A stretch of DNA of 64,000 nucleotides from Ligustrum vulgare (GCA_963555705.1 OY743177.1:55064096-55128095), one strand, 5' to 3'; positions 11,480-23,697 are shown, counted from the first letter of the stretch. Notes: a model not told the origin generated them from the sequence alone. Numbers and translations are program-made.

Positions 11480-12530
11480 CCCGCCAATTTGACACAACTT
11501 TTTGTGATTTTTTTAATACAATATTATATATTATATATTTCATTTATTTTCACACTCAACTTTTATTGCTTTCACACTGCAAAGATCAAAACTCAACTTT
11601 TATTGTGTTCACACTGCTACTTTCACTTAAATATTTTTATGGAGATTTTTTTTTTTTTTTACTTATTTATATTTGATTATTTGTGTTTAAACCTCTCTTT
11701 TCATAAATTTTTTTTTAATGTTTTGAATTTTGCAAATAAGTATTTGTGTGCAGTCATACAAATTCAATACAAAATTTTCAGTTCAAAATTATATCGAAGT
11801 TGTATCATGCATCTAATACTAAATAAATCTTATTGTATAAAACTTTTTATAAATAATCTTATTTTTTTAGTTATTTAGTACATCTAAAAATTTGAGCTCC
11901 TTTGTATTGCGTTCTATTAACTTAATTAGTATTTTTATAGAAAGTTATATTTAATACGTAAATAATTTTTTTCAATAATTGTGATATTTTATTGGTATCA
12001 ATCTTATGGATGAATAATTTCGTTCTGTCATACAAATCTAATATCGACTCCTCCCGCCAATTTGACACAACTTTTTGTGATTTTTTTATACAATATTATA
12101 TATTATATATTTCATTTATTTTCACACTCAACTTTTATTGCTTTCACAATCCAAAGACCAAAATTCAACTTTTATTGTGTTCACACTGCTACTTCCACTT
12201 AAATATTTTTATGGAGATTTTTTTTTACTTATTTATATTTGATTATTTGTGTTTAAACCTCTCTTTTCATAATTTTTTTTTATCTTTTAATGTTTTGAAT
12301 TTTGCAAATAAGTATTTGTGTGCTGTCATACAAATTCAATGCAAAATTTTCAGTTCAAAATTATATCGAAATTGTATCATGCATCTAATACTAAATAAAT
12401 CTTATTGTATAAAACTTTTTATAAATAATCTTATTTTTTTAGTTATTTAGTACATCTAAAAATTTGAGCTCCTTTGTATTGTGTTCTATTAACTTAATTA
12501 GTATTTTTTATAGAAAGTTACATTTAATCA
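11480..12530. repeat. Internal tandem duplication within Helitron H1 (~477-bp repeats)
   Basis: 11481-11956 and 12054-12529 match at about 95% by eye. Both start CCGCCAATTTGACACAAC and end near AAGTTAYATTTAAT, 573 bp apart. The subterminal 5' region of the Helitron has been duplicated. The reading frames in both copies (FYCFH, LNLSFH) are mirrored low-complexity frames, not genes. Confidence 0.9.
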
Positions 12531-12684
12531 TTTGTTGCAGTTTAATTCGATTTTTCGGTTTATTTGGTCACCCCTACTTTGTTGTATACAAGAGAAATTG
12601 AATATTTCTCGTATGGAAGATCATCCTCTAATTTTGAAAGATTTGTTATATGACAGGGAGATATGATTAAAAATTCCATTGAGA

Positions 12685-13330
12685 ACATTCAGACATATAA
12701 TATGATGTTTTCATTCACTTCTATGGGGGAATAGATAATGAGCAAAAAGATGGTAGAGGGCCTCCCCTCTTCAGATTATACGATCAAAATTGCCATAAGA
12801 TTGAGAGTCTATTGCCTGATGACGGTTCAGCTCTGCAATTTGCTCGCTTTATATTGTTGACAATGTGAATGAGGTTGAACGCAGAAAAAGGGGTCGTGAG
12901 GTACGTATTATGTATTTATTGTTTTTATATTTATATTGTTTACGGATAATTTTGTTGTGATATTCTAAAATTTAATTTATGTCTTTTAATGTCCCCGGGT
13001 AGGAGTGAATCATGCAATTCTATGTTGCATGATTTAATAGTTTCTGATTCGAAGGATATGCTACAAAAATACAACAAATTGTTAAGGCAATTTAGGTCGG
13101 TTTGAGAAAAGATGATTGAGGAAACACTTCAAATTTAAGACTTATACTTATTGGTTGGTGGGCGACCAATGATGGCCAATATGATTTTTCTATTGTCGAT
13201 GAAATTGCCGAATTGATTGTCGGTAAATTTTGACACACTACCTGGACACATGGATATCACTATTGCGCCACATGGCAGACATTTGCAACAGATAAGTGAG
13301 GATACAAGTTCTTTCTGAGAAATATTGATC
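12685..13330 (+). pseudogene. Helitron Rep N-terminal region, degenerate
   Basis: Translated fragments match the stretch before and around the Helitron_like_N domain: ENIQTYNMMFSFTSMG near 12690 and TNDGQYDFSIVDEIAELIVG near 13160-13215. Several frameshifts and stops separate them. In an intact element this protein nicks and ligates DNA (HUH Rep) and is fused to a 5'-3' helicase. The HUH and tyrosine motifs themselves are not present. Near 13310 the homology jumps straight to the helicase C-terminus, marking a large internal deletion. Confidence 0.6.
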
Positions 13331-14105
13331 ATACACAGGGATTGAGTAATGGAACAAGGTTGATAGTTACAAGACTTGGTGACAATGTTCTAAAAGGTCA
13401 AATTTTTTCTGGCATCAATGCAAGACACAAGTTCTTTATTCCAATGTTATCGTTGAACCCTTCTGATTCTAGGATACTTATTAGATTTTAAAGAACACAA
13501 TTTCTATTGATGGTGTCATATGCCATGACTATCAATAAGAGTCAGGGACAATCATTCTTGCATGTGGAACTTCTTAAATGACTGGTTGTGAGGACCCGAA
13601 TTCTCGACCATTCGAGTGCCACTAAAAGTGACTCATATCATATTATCGAGACTTAAATAGTAATGTAAAATTATTCAAAAGAATAATTAGAATCCCATAA
13701 TTTTTTTTTTGTTTGTGAATAAAAATAGAACATAATTTTCTTACATAAAGTTCAACATAATTATCTCATCAATCTTAACCACTTTTGCCACTTCCATGTT
13801 GACCGCCTCGAACCTTCAATTATCTGAAAATGGTAAATATCGTGGAGTGAGATTTATAAAATCCCAGTAAGTATACCAAGCATAAATTTTCTTTTGAAAG
13901 CATATGGATCATTTTCATCATAACATAGGATAGGATCGAAATACTCATAAACATAGGGAGACACAAGAATTTTACCGAACTTAAATGGCAAGAATTCTTA
14001 TGTGTAGCGCTACTAAACTCCGGTCCCCTTAGCATAATCATAAACATATCATATGGAACCCATAACAATCTTGTGAGATTGATTTCATAGCAATAATCCA
14101 AACAT

Positions 14106-14690
14106 TTTCATAAAAACATAAGATATACTTACTTGTCATAAAAACATACTTACTTTTCATAAAAACATAAGGTGTATTTACCTTTCATAAAAACATACTT
14201 ACTTTTCATAAAAACATAAGATATACTTACTTGTCATAAAAACATACTTACTTTTCATAAAAACATAAGGTGTATTTACCTTTCATAAAAACATACTTAC
14301 TTTTCATAAAAACATAAGATATACTTACTTGTCATAAAAACATACTTACTTTTCATAAAAACATAAGGTGTATTTACCTTTCATAAAAACATACTTACTT
14401 TTCATAAAAACATAAGATATACTTACTTGTCATAAAAACATACTTACTTTTCATAAAAACATAAGATATACTTACATTTCATAAAAACATACTTACTTTT
14501 CATAAAAACATAAGATATACTTACATTTCATAAAAACATACTTACTTTTCATAAAAACATAAGATATACTTACATTTCATAAAAACATACTTACTTTTCA
14601 TAAAAACATAAGATATACTTACTTGTCATAAAAACATACTTACTTTTCATAAAAACATAAGATATACTTACCTTTTAAAAGATTAAAATG
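14106..14690. repeat. 49-bp tandem array (about 12 units) in the solo LTR
   Basis: The unit is CATAAAAACATAAGATATAC, TTACTTGT, then CATAAAAACATACTTACTTTT. Variant units carry AAGGTGTATTTACCTTT. Variants alternate in blocks, giving a higher-order pattern on the left and more uniform units on the right. Confidence 0.95.
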
Positions 14691-14894
14691 AAGTGTAGTA
14701 GTAAATGGACCAAAACTTTCTTGACCACCTTGAATTTCTCTTACTTGTGGATTTTGTCAAGAGATTGGAAATAAGTGTATATGTGTAGAGTTGTGTGTAA
14801 AAGAGATGGGTTTAAATAGATGTATAAAGTTGGCATATTGTAAACATAATCATTCAATTCTATTAATTTTAACACATCCTTTTCTTAAAGTAAA

Positions 14895-15470
14895 GCACCA
14901 TTCATATACTTTTCCATATTTATACAAATAATATGCTCTTCATGATTATATATAATGGAGTCTTATCAATCATTCATATACTTTTCCATATTTATACAAA
15001 TATTATGCTCTTCATGATTATATATAATGGAGTCTTATCAATCATTCATATACTTTTCCATATTTATACAAATATTATGCTCTTCATGATTATATATAAT
15101 GGAGTATATAAATCATTCATATACTTTTCCATATTTATACAAATATTATGCTCTTCATGATTATATATAATGGAGTCTTATCAATCATTCATATACTTTT
15201 CCATATTTATACAAATATTATGCTCTTCATGATTATATATAATGGAGTATATAAATCATTCATATACTTTTCCATATTTATACAAATATTATGCTCTTCA
15301 TGATTACATATAATGGAGTCTTATCAATCATTCATATACTTTTCCATATTTATACAAATATTATGCTCTTCATGATTATATATAATGGAGTATATAAATC
15401 ATTCATATACTTTTCCATATTTATACAAATATTATGCTCTTCATGATTACATATAATGGAACCTCCCATG
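14895..15470. repeat. 72-bp tandem array (about 8 units) in the solo LTR
   Basis: The unit begins ATCATTCATATACTTTTCCA and contains ATGCTCTTCATGATTATATA. Units end either GGAGTCTTATCA or GGAGTATATAAA, and the two types mostly alternate, suggesting expansion as 144-bp dimers. Confidence 0.95.
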
Positions 15471-16673
15471 CTTGCATATATTTTCTTAATTTCAATAATA
15501 AAAGTAATTTTTGTATAAATAAATATTGGGATAACATTGAATTAAGTACTTGGACTTAATATACTTTAAATCAAGAGAATGGAGATATTTTTTTTAGAAA
15601 TTCGGAATTTAATTTAAAATCGAACGATCTCGATTATTTCTTGACTTGGCTATACGAATACGTCGCGGCGTTAACTTAATAGTAGCGACACGATTTTCTA
15701 TTAAAATAATTATTAATCGCGTAAAAATTCTGGGTCGCTACACTGGTACTTACACATGGATAACTTTATGTTGCGATTTCTAGGGTGACAAATCATTCCA
15801 GATTAAAGATATTGATTTGTGATAAGAAAGGAAGAACAACAAAATCAACAAACAACGTTGTGTACAAAGAAGTATTCCAAATTTTGTAGTCATATGAAAT
15901 CAATAAATGATGATATTATCTCTTATTTGTGAAATTTATTTATTTTATGAAAATGATTTATCTAATTTAATATTGAATTATCTTTATCCAAACGTTTCTT
16001 CCCTTGCATCGCACGGGTGATTAACTAGTATATATATAAAAATAGAGTCTTTGCCATAACCAAATTCCCGCCCAAATGTTCACCTGAATCTGATAAATAA
16101 ATCTAATTAACAAAAAAAAAAAAAAAGGAGGTATGGAAACTAGCAACCTGCCATGGATGGAAAGATGCATTAAATGTTGGGCAGAATCGTGCACTGATTT
16201 GTCATCTTTTTATATTGATAAATCATTCATCTGGGTTGTTTTATACACGTTTTAAGCAAGAAGCAATCATGTTTTCAGCTTTTTTTTTTTTTTAAACACA
16301 TTACTGCCTTTGTATTGGAACTTGGGATTTAAATATATCATGCAGTCGACTTTTCAGATTTTGGTATTTCTTGCAAGCCTGTATCTAGGACTGCGTCCCA
16401 TAAAACTTTACGGTATATCTTGCAAAAAGCATGCAGGTTAAGTGATTGTTGTTATCCCCAAGAAGTATTCAAAATGTCCTATAAATATAACCACTATTAT
16501 CTATTATTCATCTTCTTCAACCTGCTGCCCCAAAAAAATACCAAGGTATATGAAACTACCCACTTCTTTCCATTGTTTGTTACACGTAATATTAATAAAA
16601 TTGATCAGTTTTTTACATATAATATTAATAAAACTTATATCCAAATTCAAATGTACAGAATCCGAACTGCAAT

Positions 16674-16823
16674 ATGGCGCCATTATCCAGCCTTGTGAAA
16701 GATGTTCAGCATTCGAAAACACAGTGGGCTTTGAAGCTGCATGTTGTTCGAGCCTATGAGTTACCGGCATATGGAAACCATGGCGGAACTTTCAGTTTGG
16801 AGTGTGTCTTCCATGATGAAGAG
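16674..16823 (+). pseudogene. RPA1-like (DUF223 OB-fold) first exon carried by Helitron H2
   Basis: Fifty codons from ATG 16674 include QWALKLHVVRAYELP and FSLECVFHDEE. They match the N-terminus of the RPA70-like single-strand-binding proteins that plant Helitrons often carry. A consensus splice donor follows (GAG|GTGATTTT at 16823/16824). The frame is intact in this exon, but I could not find the next exons. RPA-like proteins are thought to assist Helitron rolling-circle replication. Confidence 0.7.
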
Positions 16824-16869
16824 GTGATTTTAAAATACCTTTCATTACACTTCACAACTCCCTGCTAGA

Positions 16870-19329
16870 ATATGACACAGACTGCAAAACTGTAAGATTC
16901 GTAAATAGCATGCTGAACAAAAAAATTTGTGTGGAGTATATTTTATCTCTTATAAAAATGAATCTGAATAGTTGTAAAAGTGTAGATTTGGGTAAGCACA
17001 TTCTCTTCAATGATCCCACCAAAGCATAACACCAAAAATGGTATTTTCCCTAAGAATTATTTTATCTTGCCATCAAACTTTTCAATATAAAAACATACTA
17101 TTCATAAATGACATGTCTTAAAATTATGATGTGCTTACATTGTTGTAAAAATCAGATTGTCACAAGGGAAAAATCAGATAATAGACAGTTGTGCAGGGTT
17201 CAAAGAAAACTATATAAGACTGCTTTTTTATTTTCAATTATGTTTACATTCAGGTTTAGAAACTAAAGTTAGGTTTCTTTTTTCCCTCTATCTTTTAAGC
17301 ATTGCAGCTATGGTTTATATATTTGTTGTATATTTCACATATGAGAAGCCTAGAAATCGTATAGCACAAGTATAAAGCTGTCTTCAAATTTAATAGATAG
17401 TTATAATAGTTAAATGTACCTTCACATGTCTGGATAAAAAAATTATGTAGCAGAAATGTGATGATCCTTACTTCCACTACTACACTGTATATGTCCTATG
17501 ATAAACCTGGACAAAGAAGAATAAAGAAAATCAACAGGTACACACCGAATAAATAGGGTAACAGACATATTCAGTGTTTAGGAGTGACAATGTGTTCTTT
17601 CAATTTTATGATGCTTATAAACCAAATAAACCTTGCTGTTATGGTTTAGAAAGAATATTGTTGTATACTTCAAAGGCAGTAGCCTTAAACAACACATAGC
17701 AGAATATATGATGATTTGTTAGACCAATAACATGCTACAATATAACTGAATTATAAATCAAGTAATCTGCTCCAAGTCAGTGCTGAGCAGTTGCATAAGA
17801 ACAATGAAGATAATAGCTTTATATTGTGTGTTTAGTTGTGACAGCGAACTTACCTTTACCATCCCAAGGAAATGTGAAATGCCTTACAGGCTTGTGATCC
17901 AATTCCTTCCCTTCATTAGCATGCTTTGTGAGTGACTAAATTAAGACTTAAGTAATTATAATATGAGTCCCATAAATGTGTTGATAATAAGTGAATATCA
18001 GTGAGTGGATTAAAAGTATGTTTTGATAGAAGTTCACATACATATATAATAGTGAAAATCCAAAGAATTTTACCTTACCCAAAGAAGTTTGGAAAGCCTT
18101 CAACTTCTTCTTCCAATTCCTTCCTTTCATACTTCCATTACCGTCACTAACAATAAAGAGTACATTAGTAATTGACAAGCAACAAATAAAGCTAAAAAAC
18201 TGAAGGCCTAATCAAAGAAATCATCTACACAAATATGAGATCAAAAGTTGATCTCATAGATTTGGTTCGATTACGAGTTTTATGTTAGTGGTTTTATTTA
18301 ATGTTTCCTTTTCCTTTGAAATTGCATGAAAATGACTTTGTTAAGAGATCACTAATCGGAGAATTTTCATCAACTATCCCCCTAAAGAAGACCAAGGTGA
18401 TGGTTAAGCAGGAAAATGAATGAATTGATCAATGAGTTACAAACAAGATCAAGTTAAGATTTCGTTTTTTTGTTGGACATGGTTTGCTTTTGAAACGCTT
18501 TGGTGATGCGTTATCTTTATTTTATGGATTGGTGTTGTGTTTTTTGTTGGAATATATTGGGCTTTTGATGGACTTGACTGCATGTATTTTGTTTTCATGT
18601 GTTTGACTTGAATGCATTCCCTGAATTGTTATGTCTTTAAGTCTTTGTTACTACATTCTTAATGACATTGATAGGCTTATAGTTTTTTTGTTTGGTATTC
18701 TTTTAAATTTTGATTTTATACAACTAAATCAAATCAAGTTATCTTATAATTCTCCAATTAATCTTACAATCCACACAACTTGACAATCCTATAGATCTCT
18801 TAAAGTATGGTTATAGCATTCAAAGTAAAATAACAAAATCAGTGCACAAAAAATGTGGAACTATAGAAACTGAAAGTAGATGCAATTCATGCTAATTTAC
18901 AACATAACTTAGACAATACCATGTGAGGTTGGATTATTGATTTCTTTATCAGATTAAATAGTGAAAAATTTATGTCGACATTGTGAAAACCATTGTTAAG
19001 TATGATTATAAGAATTGTAACTTTGCCCACGTGGATATCAGTATTCCTTTTTTTGAACAAAAAAATGGACCAAGAAGACAAGAAAAAGGAGAGAATCTTG
19101 AACATATTCTCCCAAAAAAAAATATATATATATAAAACGAGTTATCAAAGTTTTGGCTCAGTCTCCTTTATACTATGGAATAAGTCAACCTATAAAGCAA
19201 TATAATATCTCCATTGCGGTTGAAGGGGTTTGCAACTGAGTAGATTTCACATTGAATTGCAAACCTGATTTACGTTGACCCACGATAGAAATGCGAGGCA
19301 CAACAAATATTTGTGCTCTAGATGACTAT
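16870..19329. other. Helitron H2 interior, mostly unrecognised, with two exon-like minus-strand segments
   Basis: Minus-strand segments at about 17855-17935 and 18070-18160 share GAA(A/G)GGAAGGAATTGGA, and each ends just before GGTAAGT- or GGTAAGG-like sites, about 200 bp apart. They look like a duplicated small exon of a captured gene (one reads HKPVRHFTFPWDGK). I do not recognise the gene. The rest shows no coding signal. Confidence 0.35.
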
Positions 19330-20310
19330 GGTTCCATGAAAGGGGAGTAGGCAGGATATTGTTCTTGCGACTATCAACTCCTCATATCTATGGACAAATT
19401 GCAAGGTATTAAAGTTAACTAAAAACATGAGGCTTCAATATCTTAGCTCAGATGATGAATGTGTTGAATTGAAGCGTTTTTCGGAATGAATTGCAAGCAT
19501 AGGAGATGGAACAATCGGATGTCCAAATGACGGTCATGCAACTATTGACATTCCAGATGAAATTTTGCTCAAATGCTCTAACGATCCAATCGCAACAATT
19601 GTGGAAAGCACGTATCCATTGTTTAACAGTACTATCGATGACACAACTTATTTACAAGGGAGAGCTATACTAGCACCAACTCTTGATTTGGTTGAGTCTG
19701 TAAATGAATATATATGATTTCAATGAATGCATGTGAGGGAAAAACATATTTAAGTTCGGATACTACATGTAGATCGGATACAAATGTTGAGTTACTGCAT
19801 GATATACACACACCAGAATTCCTAAATGGAATTAGGTGTTCTGGTGTGCCCAACCACGAGTTAAATTTGAAGGTTGGTACACCGGTTATGTTACTAAGGA
19901 ACATAGATCATTCCCTGGGATTATGCAACGGCACTAGGTTCGTTGTTACGAGACTTGGAAGTCATGTTTTGGAAGCGAAGATTCTTGCTGGAAGTAATGC
20001 AGGTCATAAAGTATTGATCCCGAGAATTTCGTTGACCCCATCTGATCCAAGATTGCCTTTCAAGTTCCAGCGCAGACAATTTCCTCTAATTGTCTCATAT
20101 GCAAAGACAATCAACAAAAGCCAAGGTCAATCACTTTCTCACGTAGGCCTTTTTTTGAAGAAACCAGTTTTCAGTCATGGCCAACTGTATGTTGCTGTTT
20201 CAAGAGTTACAAATCACAATGGTTTGAAAATCTTGGTATGTGACAAGGATGACGACCAAAATAATTCAACGACAAACGTTGTATTTAAGGAAGTATTCCA
20301 AAAATTGTAA
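19330..20310 (+). pseudogene. PIF1-type Helitron helicase, C-terminal ~300 codons
   Basis: The last 198 codons (19714-20310) are open: AKTINKSQGQSL and HGQLYVAVSRVTNHNGLKIL are the conserved late motifs of Helitron PIF1-like helicases, followed by a stop near VFKEVFQKL. Upstream, 19360-19713, homology continues (KLTKNMRLQYL, GDGTIGCPNDG, TTYLQGRAILAP) but with stop codons at about 19486 and 19717. The Walker A/B part and the Rep domain are gone. The best-preserved Helitron coding sequence in the window. Confidence 0.85.
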
Positions 20311-20506
20311 ACGTTTAAGTTTTTTTTTTTTTTTAAATCTCTTTTTTCTCATTTCCTCACAAACCATGTGCACTTTTGCTTCCTTATTGTCTATTTAAAT
20401 GCTTAAATTGTTTTCCTTTTGAATGAACAAACGCATGTATTCAAGAAGTTTATCATTACATATTGCAAAATTTAAAATCCGTGCATCGCACGGGTGAAAA
20501 TACTAG

Positions 20507-20870
20507 TGAATATATATACAAGATTCAACAAAATCTTTTATTAAGAAGGTGCTTTGTTTCGTATTGTGTATCGGACCGCAGCTTAGGGTTGAGAAAATAA
20601 AAGGATTTAATGTATACATATTGGTAAATACCCATAAAATGTCCTACCAACTATAACACTTTGTGAAATAAGCTTTGAAACTATAACATTTGAAAAATAA
20701 GCCTTGACTATTTAAAAACTTGAAACTCCCTCAAATACCCTCATATATAGGATTTTCAACTAAAGTCATCTAAATATAAAATAACTCCAATTTAGTCCCC
20801 AAATAATTTTTGAAAACAAATTTATAAAATTAGTTTTTACCAAACTAAATTTATGCGTGTTTATGACCCT
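20507..20870. other. Spacer between Helitron H2 and the pararetrovirus
   Basis: AT-rich, no gene recognised. The exact left junction of the viral integrant is uncertain within a few tens of bases around 20870. Confidence 0.5.
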
Positions 20871-20879
20871 CACATACTT

Positions 20880-23697
20880 GAAGGGAAAAAAAAGATTTAA
20901 ATAGAAGATTATATAGGGAATATATAGAATTAGTTAGAACTGGAAGAGAATCAAGTACCAGAGCTATAGAATTATACGAAAAACTTAAAAGATTAGTAAG
21001 ACAACATATTGAATATTTGAGATTAGTAGAAATAAATGAAATATGACAAGAAGAAATATTTTTTAGAAGAATTAGAAGACGATTATAATTTAGCATCTAA
21101 TTTCGCAAGAAAATAGAAAGTGTTCTGCGCACTCTGGTAAAAATGGTGTCAGAGCCCTATTACGAACCAAGAATCAGGATGAATTTATCAAAAGAAGAAA
21201 TTATAATTGAAGAATTTCTAAAAAATGTTGAAAAACATAAAAAACCAAATTATCCTTATTTACCAAAAAATAATATGAATGAAGGTTTCAAAGAAACGAA
21301 TAAGAAATTAGAAAATTTAGAATATGATCTACAAGTAGGAAATGTTATTTTTGATAAAAATGTAAAAGGAAAAGATAAAATCATAATTAATCCTCTTCAT
21401 GATTATAGAAGAAAAATTAAAGACAAAAATAATGGAAAAGAAAAAGCTCCAGTAATAAAACTATTTCTGATAACAGATGTAGAAGAATTAGAAAAAAATT
21501 CTTAGAATCTACAGGGGAAGAATATGATGAATATAAAAATCAATTAGAAGAATTAGCAAAACAAGTAGAAAATATTAAAATGAATAAAATCTCATCCGCA
21601 AGTAATGTAAAAGAAGAATTTAGAGCATATCCAGTCGTGGTGCAAATTTAGGTGTAAATTAACATCACCGGAACCACTTTTACATCTCGATATACATCAC
21701 GGTAGATCTAAACTAAAATTGTGCTCCAATGGATAGATTAAATTAAAACTTATAAATTTCATTACTTCGTGTTAATATATATATTTTTTGGCACTAATTT
21801 TTTGCTCGTAAATTACTTAAATGAATATATTTTAGATTTGTGTATTTATATGTATATTACGAAAAAAATCGAACTAAAAATTTTGAAATTTGGTTAAGAA
21901 ATTAAAAATTTCAAGAATAGAATTTTTAATTTTACACGGCTATTGGAAACCATCATACACCCCCTTTGTATGGGATTCTATCCACATAGAATGGGATTAT
22001 ATCCTCATATGTTGGGATTCTATCCTATGAAATGAACATAATGGCACGAATGAAAATGCTTAAACACAAAAATACAAGGAAATAATAACCACGTGAAGTA
22101 ATAGGCTGATTTCATAAATTGGATTGATTTAAACACAATATCACCCAAACAATCAAATTCAGATGGAAAAAATGAATATAAAAAATTCCATATGCAATAA
22201 CAGCTGTATTTTTGTGTGAGCCCAAGAAGATGTAAAACAAGATGCAAATGTGCATCCAATTTTAGATCTTTGGTCGAAATAAGTTTTTACATCTCTTTTA
22301 CACCCCGTCATTGGAGAGCATTCCGGTGGATTTGGGGATCTAAATCACTAATTGGATCTAATTTACATCATGATTGCGGATGCTCTTAGTAATGATGAAA
22401 ATACTAGTGGTCCATATGGAACTATATACCTAGAAAAGAAGGATTCCAAAGATATAGGAAAATCCAGAATAGATATAATGGAAATATTACGAAACAATTT
22501 GTAAAAGAAGTTAATCCAATAAAATCATATAATGAACCAATCTATATAACATGAATATTGTTAAATTTAGATTATGTAGATACAAACAAAGCTATTGAAA
22601 CATGGGCAAAAAAAATACTAATTTAGCAATAAAATTTAATAAATGGGACACATATAAAGCCTTTGGATTTATAGAACATACATTTAGAGGTATAGTATTA
22701 GAATGTTGGAGGAAACTACCAGTAAATACAAAAAAAGAATAAAATACGGAGAAAATACAACCGATGCATTAGATAATAGAAATAATCAAAATGATCAAAA
22801 TATTAGAGATATATTAAATATGTTAGAAAGAGCCCCCAGAACAGAATTCTTAGGAGATAGATACACAATAGATGAAGAAGCTAGGAAATAAGATGAATAT
22901 AAAGAAGGAATGATTGCAGTGAAAACTTTAAGAATTAGTAATATGTATGAATTAAAAAGATATACATTTAAATTCTAAGAATTATATTATACAATTTGCC
23001 AAGGAGATTATACAGATAATAAGCCAATCTTAAGATCTTACTTCACAAAATTATCATTTCCATGGGGAATCAAGCTATTAAAATAATATAATAAAATATT
23101 ATCTAAAGGAGATGAAGAAGGAATACATATAGATAGCCTTGGAAGTAAAATTGAATTTACCAAAAGAATGATAAGTATTTTGTGTAGGGAATCACTAGAA
23201 AATAAGAAAGCATATAAGATAAGGAAGAACTCTTAGTGTAGTTACAAAGATATAGGTCAAATAGAACAATTTGGATGTTATAAAAAGAAATATAAGTCCT
23301 ATAAAAAACATAAAAGAAGATTTAAAAAGTTTAAGAAAAAAAACTTCAAACCATATACAAATATTTCAAGAAAAGAAATTGGTCTGAAAAACCCAAAAAG
23401 AAATATATCAAAAAATGTAGATGCTTCATTTGTAATGAATAAGGGCACATAGGCCCCCAATGTCTTAAGAAAAAAGATAAACAGAACATAAAAACTCTCA
23501 AAATTTATGAAGAAATTATAGATGATAGTAATATAGAACTAATTGAGTATTTTGAGGGTTTAGACAGTGAATGCAGTGGTATTTATGAGTTAGAAACATC
23601 ATCATCAGATGAAGAATCTGAAGAAATTATATATATGAATGAAATTCAAGAAGTACAAGAATTATATGTTGAAACAACTGAGGAAGTAGAAGATTAA
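20880..23697 (+). pseudogene. Pararetroviral coat protein region, interrupted by a MITE
   Basis: The N-terminal part (ESSTRAIELYEKL near 20947) and an open stretch at 21143-21505 resemble the start of badnavirus-type polyproteins. The core around 22400-23200 contains TICQGDYTDNKP and KLSFPWG-like segments typical of the capsid. A CRCFIC...GHIGPQC zinc finger (23416-23464) contains an in-frame TAA. It is followed by a lysine-rich then acidic tail (DSSDEE-like, 23520-23690) ending at TAA 23695. The finger plus acidic tail is the hallmark coat protein C-terminus of this family; it binds genomic nucleic acid. Disrupted by several stops and by the 763-bp MITE at 21623. Confidence 0.75.
21623..22385. 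mobile_element. Tourist-like MITE inserted in the pararetrovirus
   Basis: Ends GAGCATATCCAGTCGTGG (left) and GATTGCGGATGCTC (right) are imperfect inverted repeats, extended by GTGCAAATTTA/TAATTTACATC. TTA duplicates flank it (21620-21622 and 22386-22388). Viral reading continues across the site when the insert and one TTA are ignored. The TTA target points to PIF/Harbinger. No transposase. Confidence 0.8.

Larger units (their letters stand above)
13587..15742 (+). mobile_element. Solo LTR (2156 bp) with TSD CTGGT
   Basis: Begins TGTGAGGACCCGAATTCTCG and ends AATTCTGGGTCGCTACA, the TG...CA termini and TGTRRSGACCC ends common in plant gypsy LTRs. CTGGT flanks both sides exactly (13582-13586 and 15743-15747). 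Homology to the helicase resumes immediately outside the duplication. It contains two tandem arrays (14106-14690 and 14895-15470). No internal coding region, PBS or PPT is seen, so it is a solo LTR left by recombination, or less likely a very small non-autonomous element. Strand is assumed from end similarity. Confidence 0.85.
13331..15889 (+). pseudogene. PIF1-type Helitron helicase C-terminus, split by solo LTR
   Basis: Translation shows NIDHTQGLSNGTRLIVTRLG, then SYAMTINKSQGQSFLHVELL before the insertion. After it comes a fragment equivalent to HGQLYVAVSRVTNH at 15750-15800, ending at TAG 15887-15889. TINKSQGQ and the VAVSR-like segment are late motifs of SF1B PIF1-like helicases. In-frame stops and the 2.16-kb LTR insertion (13587-15742) make it non-functional. 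The matching, less damaged copy is at 19714-20310. Confidence 0.8.
11444..16028 (+). mobile_element. Helitron H1, internally deleted and interrupted by a solo LTR
   Basis: The 5' end is TCTATATTCTTACTTAAT followed by AAAGGAGGAGAATTTCCCGCC. The 3' end is hairpin CCCTTGC ATC GCACGGG (16001-16017), then GTGATTAA and CTAG (16025-16028). Host A11443 and T16029 flank it. Inside are remnants of the Helitron Rep N-terminal region and of the PIF1-type helicase C-terminus, with the middle of the protein lost. Removing the solo LTR (13587-15742) and one target copy leaves about 2.4 kb. Both ends fit the family well; coding capacity is dead. Confidence 0.85.
16029..20506 (+). mobile_element. Helitron H2 (3' end certain; 5' end apparently split by H1)
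   Basis: The 3' terminus is textbook: hairpin CCGTGC ATC GCACGG (20479-20493), GTGAAAATA, CTAG (20503-20506), host T. It carries an RPA-like exon (16674) and a PIF1 helicase C-terminus (19330-20310). The 5' end is not clean. Joining the bases left of H1 (TTTTACTA) to those right of it (TATATATAAAAATAGAG) gives a sequence like the Helitron 5' end at 57102, so H1 probably landed within ~10 bp of H2's 5' terminus. Coordinates here cover only the part right of H1. Confidence 0.7.

Noticed and set aside
11489..12450. Pair of similar 129- and 152-codon frames
   Set aside because: They reflect the tandem duplication of non-coding Helitron DNA; low-complexity Phe/Leu/Ile composition and no domain.
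14106..14690. Regular short repeats resembling a CRISPR array
   Set aside because: Units are contiguous and near-identical with no unique spacers, lie in a plant LTR, and have no cas genes.
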